9,364 nt of DNA from Flavobacteriales bacterium UBA720 (GTDB lineage Bacteria; Bacteroidota; Bacteroidia; Flavobacteriales; Weeksellaceae): assembly GCA_002297505.1 (NCBI GenBank), contig DBLQ01000058.1, forward strand, positions 1 to 9,364, read 5' to 3'. Of this stretch, positions 5,031-9,364 are shown one piece after another. The translations under genes and the position numbers were made by a program. The notes below the pieces were generated by a model. That model searched no databases, was not told the origin of the DNA, and was given only the letters and a program-made list of their open reading frames with translations. Each line of letters begins with the position of its first letter. Within the stretch, counting starts at the first letter, position 1.

Positions 5031-6083
5031 CTAATCGATGGCTTTAACCACAGCTTTTTCTGCTTCTTTTCTAGTTCCGTCGAAACCGTCAACGCCGCTT
5101 ACCGTTGTATATTTCAAGACGAATTTTTTTCCCGGATTCAGTCTGTTGTAAACACTTTGAACCATCAAAGTCGCCTCGTGGAATCCACACAGAATCAACT
5201 TTAATTTTCCAGGATAAGTATTGATGTCGCCAATCGCGTAGATGCCGTCAACATTGGTTTGATAATCCAAAGCATTATTAACTTTGATGGCATTCTTCTC
5301 AATCTCCAATCCCCATTCTGACAAAGGTCCTAACTTAGGCGTCAGTCCGAAAAGAGGAATCAGATAATCGGTTTCGATGACCGATTTTTCACCGCCTTTT
5401 TCGATTTCAATAGCTGTCAGTGTTTCCTCACCGATTAAGCCCGTCACTTCAGCCGGTGTGATAAGGTTGATTTTTCCCTGATGTTTCAGTTCGGTCACTT
5501 TTTCCACCGAGTCCAAAGCACCACGGAACTCATTTCTTCTGTGAATCAAAGTGACTTCGGAAGCTACATCCGCCAAGAAAACCGACCAGTCCAGCGCAGA
5601 ATCTCCGCCACCTGCAATTACAATTTTCTTGTCACGGAACATTTCCGGCTCTCTCACAAAATATTCCACACCATTTTCCTCATATTTTTCGATGCCTTCC
5701 AATTCAGGTTTTCTTGGGTCAAAACTTCCCAATCCTCCGGCAATGGCGATGGCTTTACCTCTGACCTTCACACCACGGCTTGTGGTCACAATAAAATCGC
5801 CATCTTCCGTTTTTTCATAGCTCACTGCTTTCTGGGCCAGGGAAAATTGAGGTTCAAACTGCTTGATCTGCTCCATCAGATTATCCACCAAAACACCGGC
5901 ATCCACACTCGGAAATCCCGGAATGTCAAAGATTGGCTTTTTAGGGTAAAGTTCGGTGAGCTGACCACCAGGCTGTGGCAGCGCATCGATGAGGTGGCAT
6001 CTTAATTTTAACAATCCCGCTTCGAAAACGGCGAAAAGTCCTGTAGGACCCGCTCCTATGATGATAATATCTGTTTCAAACAT
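5031..6083 (-). CDS. Ferredoxin-NADP(+) reductase, thioredoxin reductase-like type
   Basis: A 350-residue FAD enzyme that moves electrons between NAD(P)H and ferredoxin or flavodoxin. The FAD-binding GxGxxG motif is GAGPTG (10-15), and PQPGGQL (36-42) is the conserved flavin loop. The NAD(P)H domain has GGGDSALD (158-165) and HRRNEFR (181-187), whose arginines suggest NADPH preference. The second FAD contact is YAIGDI (282-287). The CxxC redox pair of thioredoxin reductase is absent before the GGGDSA motif, and the C-terminal extension (to 350) is that of the YumC/type-2 ferredoxin reductase group, which includes S. aureus IruO. The start at 6083 is preferred over an in-frame ATG at 6116: it begins right at the FAD fold (MFETDIIIIGAG) and the -7 box lies between the two. 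A 2Fe-2S ferredoxin gene on the same strand is the likely partner. Confidence 0.92.
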   Translation of the reverse strand: MFETDIIIIGAGPTGLFAVFEAGLLKLRCHLIDALPQPGGQLTELYPKKPIFDIPGFPSVDAGVLVDNLMEQIKQFEPQFSLAQKAVSYEKTEDGDFIVTTSRGVKVRGKAIAIAGGLGSFDPRKPELEGIEKYEENGVEYFVREPEMFRDKKIVIAGGGDSALDWSVFLADVASEVTLIHRRNEFRGALDSVEKVTELKHQGKINLITPAEVTGLIGEETLTAIEIEKGGEKSVIETDYLIPLFGLTPKLGPLSEWGLEIEKNAIKVNNALDYQTNVDGIYAIGDINTYPGKLKLILCGFHEATLMVQSVYNRLNPGKKFVLKYTTVSGVDGFDGTRKEAEKAVVKAID

Positions 6084-6103
6084 TAATATAATTTTTGGAA
6101 CAG

Positions 6104-6111
6104 CAAATTTA
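6104..6111 (-). promoter_or_regulatory. -7 box of the ferredoxin reductase promoter
   Basis: On the minus strand this reads TAAATTTG, an exact match to TAnnTTTG, 20 bases before the ATG at 6083. The expected -33 position is not a TTG but is occupied by the palindrome at 6127-6143, which suggests regulated use. Confidence 0.5.
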
Positions 6112-6126
6112 GGCAAATAATATGAC

Positions 6127-6143
6127 TTTAGAATGATTCTAAA
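6127..6143. promoter_or_regulatory. Perfect 17-bp palindrome, candidate Fur/PerR-family operator
   Basis: TTTAGAAT-G-ATTCTAAA has two 8-base arms that are exact reverse complements around one central base. Its inner 15 bases have the 7-1-7 layout with the AATnATT core shared by B. subtilis Fur, PerR and Zur boxes; the closest is PerR (TTATAATnATTATAA), from which it differs at one position per arm. It covers the expected -33 region of the ferredoxin reductase promoter, so binding should repress that gene. It lies 28 bases upstream of the -33 TTG of the divergent gene. The regulator identity is inferred from symmetry only. Confidence 0.45.
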
Positions 6144-6171
6144 ATATGTTATTGATTGCCCTGCGGAGATT

Positions 6172-6200
6172 TTGGAATTTCTATTTAAAATTTATATTTG
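6172..6200 (+). promoter_or_regulatory. Promoter of the large secreted-protein gene (TTG, 18-base spacer, TATATTTG)
   Basis: A -33 TTG (6172-6174), an 18-base spacer and a -7 box TATATTTG (6193-6200) that matches the Bacteroidota consensus exactly. The ATG at 6214 follows 13 bases after the -7 box, predicting a leader of under 10 bases. Confidence 0.65.
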
Positions 6201-6213
6201 TAAAAAATAATAA

Positions 6214-9200
6214 ATGAAATCTAAAAACTACTATTTGCTATTAAGCAGAAAGCTGATAATGCTGATCGCCTTTCAATTTTCTGTTTTGGCACTATCACAA
6301 ACTTCCACGGACGTCTCACGTCTGGTTCAGCAGAATACATTGAAAGGAAGCAGGCTCTTGCTTGTGGAAACCACAGATAATTTTGCGTACCATCTGGGCA
6401 CGATCAATTCCTCCGAGGTTGGCTTTGATAATCTTTCTGCTAACAATGTGGGATTGGATGATCTGTTTATCCTGAAATCTAACGCTAGCACAGGTAATAA
6501 TGTCTGGTTTAAAACTTTTAATGCAGGCAGCCAGGGCGTGATTACACCGCGATACTCTTACGTGGATTCCGCCGAAAATATGTATGTATTTGCGCAGTTC
6601 CGCGGGTCTGTGACAGTGGGCAGCAAAACCATTACATCCGCTAATGCCACAGATGCTTTTCTGATGAAATTGGATGGCAATGGCAATGCGCTTTGGATCA
6701 ATTATCTTCCGAACAGCTACGATGCATTTACGAAAAACAAGTGTGTCACGGATGGAACTGATATTTTCTTCGTGTACGGTGGTAGCCACTTGATAAGATA
6801 TTCTGCGGCTACAGGAAATGTGATTTACGATAATGTTTATAATGGTATCCAACTGAAATCTGTCGCAGTGGGCGGACAAAATCTCTATATAGCGGGTACT
6901 ACAACTACTTCAGGCGCAGCTATTGGATCGGAATTTTTTCCAGATCCTAATGTGGGTTTCGTTTTGAAAGGTGATAAGAATGGCAATTTCACGCAGTCAT
7001 TAAGAACGCAAAGAATCAATAATAATTTTTCGTATTCTGATGTTAATGATATTGCAGTTTCGGAGGATGGAGTATTTGTGTCGGGCTTTTATTCGGATGT
7101 TGCAATTAATCTAGTTACGGAAACAGGAACGGTTTCATTTTCTTATAATCCTAATTCCTCATACATGGGATCAAGGCTGTATAATTACGTTGCAAAAACC
7201 GACTTGAACTTAGCGGGATCCAGCTTTTTCAGATCCAGTTCGGCAATTACTACGGAGGGTTCATATTCATTAGTACTCTCCAGAAATTTTTCAAAGATTA
7301 TGGCCGATAATAGTACCAATGGGTTTTTGCAAGTTCTCTACATTAATGATCGCTTCAAAAATATTACATCATTTACCAATACGAATGGCACGATTACGAA
7401 TGTTCCTTCAAGTTCCGGGACGGATTATTCCTTGATAACGCTAAGTAATGCCAGCGGCGCGGCTAAGCCGGGGATACAATCTCTTAATTTTGACCTAAAG
7501 ACGGGAATTTCTGCCAATTATTTTGTTGAAGCTGCGACGGATATAAGGCTTTTCACTTCAGATCTTTATAACTACCAAAGCGGCAATCCTATCTGGTCCA
7601 AACAAAAGAATAGTTCTGTAGGTGGCAGTCTATCGCAGACCACAATTAAGCATCTAAATTCTGCTCCTGCAGAACTTTTCCTGACAACGATGGTAGAAGG
7701 TAAAGGTGATTTTTTTGGCAGAGCAATTAATAATGGTAATGGAAATTATTCTGATTATATATCAAGAGTTGGGGCAGATGGTATTGCAAAATGGATGGCT
7801 AAAGTAGATTATTCAATTCCTTTTGATTATCTGAGATATAATGTCTCTCAAAACTTTGCAGCTGTTGATTCGCAGGATAATATTTTTGTGCTGCTTAGCC
7901 TCAATCCTAATGGCATGCCGAAATTAACTGATGCATCAGGATCGGTAGTTTCATTTAATCAAAGTATATACAACGATTGGAGGGCATTGATTAAATTAGA
8001 TAAAGACGGAAAATATCTGTGGAGCAAAGAGATTAGCGGTAGTGGGATCGCGGGAATTTCAGTGGATAAAAATGATAATGTTTTTGTTTTAGGAACAGCC
8101 GTAAACTTGTTGGTGAATGGTGTTAGCTATAACAGTTCAAATATCGGAGGATATTATGCCCTCAAATTTTCAAATACCGGAAATTTACTCTATTCAAAAT
8201 TTTATCAGAACAATTCAAGTGCTTACTCCGTTCATTCTGCATTCGATAACGCAGATAATCTTTACATCTTCAGTGAGCCTATTCCACGTAGCGGAGATGA
8301 TTACATATTTGGAAACATAACAGTCCCGACCAATGAGTCTCATACAGATCTCATCATGGTAAAACTGGATGCTAATGGTAATGCTGTCTTTGGAAAAAAT
8401 TTCTACGCCAATGCGGTAGACTATAGATATGCCTGGCCTAATGATGTCAAGTTTGACGGTACAGATTTCATCCTGATGGGGAACTATCTTGGCGACAGTG
8501 GTAACATGCCTTTTACAGGACTTGATCTGACACAGATTCCGAGAACCTATAGTAACAATAGTCCATACGTTCCGTTCATCGCCAAGATTAATACTTCCGG
8601 AGGAGTTATCTGGCAAAAATCCATTGACTCTAATAATGGCAATACGGGCAACTATACCAATATAGACTTAGATGAAAATAAAAATATTTACATGTTTTAT
8701 TATGTAAAAGATAAAGTGTCTCTAAATGGTTTGGAATATAGTTTTGATAGTGTAAAAGGAAATAAAGTTTTGCTTAAACTTAATACCAACGGAGGATTAA
8801 GTTATCTGAAAACTATCGATTACGGAGCGTCTTCTTTTCCGATGGTAGATGTGATTGCGAATGATAAGCTCAATATCTCCGCTTTTACTTTAGAAAACAG
8901 TGTGCTTAACTATCCCATCAAAAATGCTAATGCCTCAAATCTGTATATTGCGACCCTTGGCGCGCTTGATCAGAAATATCTGACGCCAAAAAAGGACGAC
9001 AGGCTGCTCACGCTGGCTGCTATATCAAATGATCCTCAGAATCCTAACCGCTTTGATTTCGATTTAGTGAGCAATGTCAACTGGACAGCCAACAGCGATC
9101 AGCCTTGGCTAACGATTTCGAGTCTGAAGCTGGGCGCCAAAAACATGCAGAATACATTATCCGGTTATGGCGATGCGGCATTAACAGCTTTGGCTGCTGC

Positions 9201-9364
9201 CAACAACACAGGAGCGGACCGCTCCGCCAATATTCTCATATCTGGAGATGGCACTGTGGCGGGCAAAACGGTGATTGTCACTCAAAGCGGAATTTTAAGT
9301 GCAGCAGAAGCATCTTTAAAAGTTATTGTTTTGTATCCTAATCCAACTTCGGAAATCCTCCATG
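6214..9364 (+). CDS. Large secreted protein: propeller-like repeats, BACON-like domain, T9SS tail (3' end outside window)
   Basis: An uninterrupted frame of 1050 codons that is still open at the window edge. Residues 1-28 or so are a signal peptide. Most of the protein consists of repeated blade-like units in which a strand ending K-[LI]-D/N-x-x-G-x-x-x-W is followed by a strand like D-x-x-[DN]-N-[VIL]-[YF]-[VI]. Clear copies begin near residues 149, 513, 590, 648, 713, 788 and 851. This matches the SBBP-type beta-propeller pattern. Residues about 931-1028 resemble a BACON domain: SNVNWTANSDQPWLTIS with Trp957 and Trp965, then an A-A-x-N-T-G-A-D-R-S strand and closing VIVTQSG. At 1037-1050 KVIVLYPNPTSEIL is the opening of a type A T9SS sorting domain, so probably only about 60-70 residues are missing. 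A role in surface binding, perhaps of glycans or mucins, is inferred; no catalytic motif was seen. The gene has its own promoter. Confidence 0.85.
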   Translation, partial: MKSKNYYLLLSRKLIMLIAFQFSVLALSQTSTDVSRLVQQNTLKGSRLLLVETTDNFAYHLGTINSSEVGFDNLSANNVGLDDLFILKSNASTGNNVWFKTFNAGSQGVITPRYSYVDSAENMYVFAQFRGSVTVGSKTITSANATDAFLMKLDGNGNALWINYLPNSYDAFTKNKCVTDGTDIFFVYGGSHLIRYSAATGNVIYDNVYNGIQLKSVAVGGQNLYIAGTTTTSGAAIGSEFFPDPNVGFVLKGDKNGNFTQSLRTQRINNNFSYSDVNDIAVSEDGVFVSGFYSDVAINLVTETGTVSFSYNPNSSYMGSRLYNYVAKTDLNLAGSSFFRSSSAITTEGSYSLVLSRNFSKIMADNSTNGFLQVLYINDRFKNITSFTNTNGTITNVPSSSGTDYSLITLSNASGAAKPGIQSLNFDLKTGISANYFVEAATDIRLFTSDLYNYQSGNPIWSKQKNSSVGGSLSQTTIKHLNSAPAELFLTTMVEGKGDFFGRAINNGNGNYSDYISRVGADGIAKWMAKVDYSIPFDYLRYNVSQNFAAVDSQDNIFVLLSLNPNGMPKLTDASGSVVSFNQSIYNDWRALIKLDKDGKYLWSKEISGSGIAGISVDKNDNVFVLGTAVNLLVNGVSYNSSNIGGYYALKFSNTGNLLYSKFYQNNSSAYSVHSAFDNADNLYIFSEPIPRSGDDYIFGNITVPTNESHTDLIMVKLDANGNAVFGKNFYANAVDYRYAWPNDVKFDGTDFILMGNYLGDSGNMPFTGLDLTQIPRTYSNNSPYVPFIAKINTSGGVIWQKSIDSNNGNTGNYTNIDLDENKNIYMFYYVKDKVSLNGLEYSFDSVKGNKVLLKLNTNGGLSYLKTIDYGASSFPMVDVIANDKLNISAFTLENSVLNYPIKNANASNLYIATLGALDQKYLTPKKDDRLLTLAAISNDPQNPNRFDFDLVSNVNWTANSDQPWLTISSLKLGAKNMQNTLSGYGDAALTALAAANNTGADRSANILISGDGTVAGKTVIVTQSGILSAAEASLKVIVLYPNPTSEILH

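Noticed and set aside
6316..6879. 187-codon minus-strand open frame opposite the large secreted-protein gene
   Set aside because: The plus-strand frame is continuous with signal peptide, repeats and sorting domain; the antisense frame shows no domain or promoter. The 133-codon frame at 8215-8616 was rejected for the same reason.

Overview
The window looks like a chromosomal segment from a member of the Bacteroidota, most likely class Flavobacteriia and close to Chryseobacterium. This rests on AT-rich coding sequence, absence of clear Shine-Dalgarno sites, promoters with a TAnnTTTG -7 box, two secreted proteins with (or entering) a C-terminal type IX secretion (T9SS) sorting domain, a BACON-like domain, and a lipoprotein lipocalin. 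I cannot name the species. No rRNA, tRNA, CRISPR array, insertion sequence or phage gene was seen.

Layout. Positions 1-1039 (minus strand) carry a CbpA/DnaJ-type J-domain co-chaperone followed 2 bases later by the start of its modulator CbpM, which is cut by the window edge. Positions 1040-1346 are a non-coding gap with a GC-rich imperfect hairpin element and a tract of degenerate 7-base units. A Blc-like lipocalin lipoprotein (minus, 1347-1889) diverges from a secreted M28 zinc aminopeptidase with a T9SS tail (plus, 2026-3459). A bidirectional hairpin terminator separates the peptidase from a convergent [2Fe-2S] ferredoxin (minus, 3523-3855). The ferredoxin shares a 56-base divergent promoter region with a Crp/Fnr-family regulator (plus, 3912-4478), which is followed by a DoxX-like membrane protein (plus, 4531-4980). 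A second hairpin terminator lies before a convergent FAD/NAD(P)H ferredoxin reductase (minus, 5031-6083). The rest (plus, 6214 to the window end) is one uninterrupted reading frame of at least 1050 codons: a secreted protein with beta-propeller-like repeats, a BACON-like domain and the beginning of a T9SS sorting domain.

How the genes fit together. The ferredoxin and the ferredoxin reductase are a plausible electron-transfer pair (NADPH to FAD to 2Fe-2S). They are on the same strand but separated by the oppositely oriented crp-doxX pair. A perfect 7-1-7 type inverted repeat at 6127-6143, resembling Fur/PerR-family boxes, sits at the expected -33 position of the reductase promoter and hints at metal- or peroxide-responsive control. 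The two large exported proteins probably depend on the T9SS for release or surface attachment. CbpA and CbpM form a known chaperone-modulator pair.

Most of the window is ordinary flavobacterial gene content. I did not find a convincing undescribed multi-gene system. The most interesting items are the Fur-like palindrome, the two intergenic repeat structures, the probably leaderless ferredoxin transcript and the propeller-BACON secreted protein.
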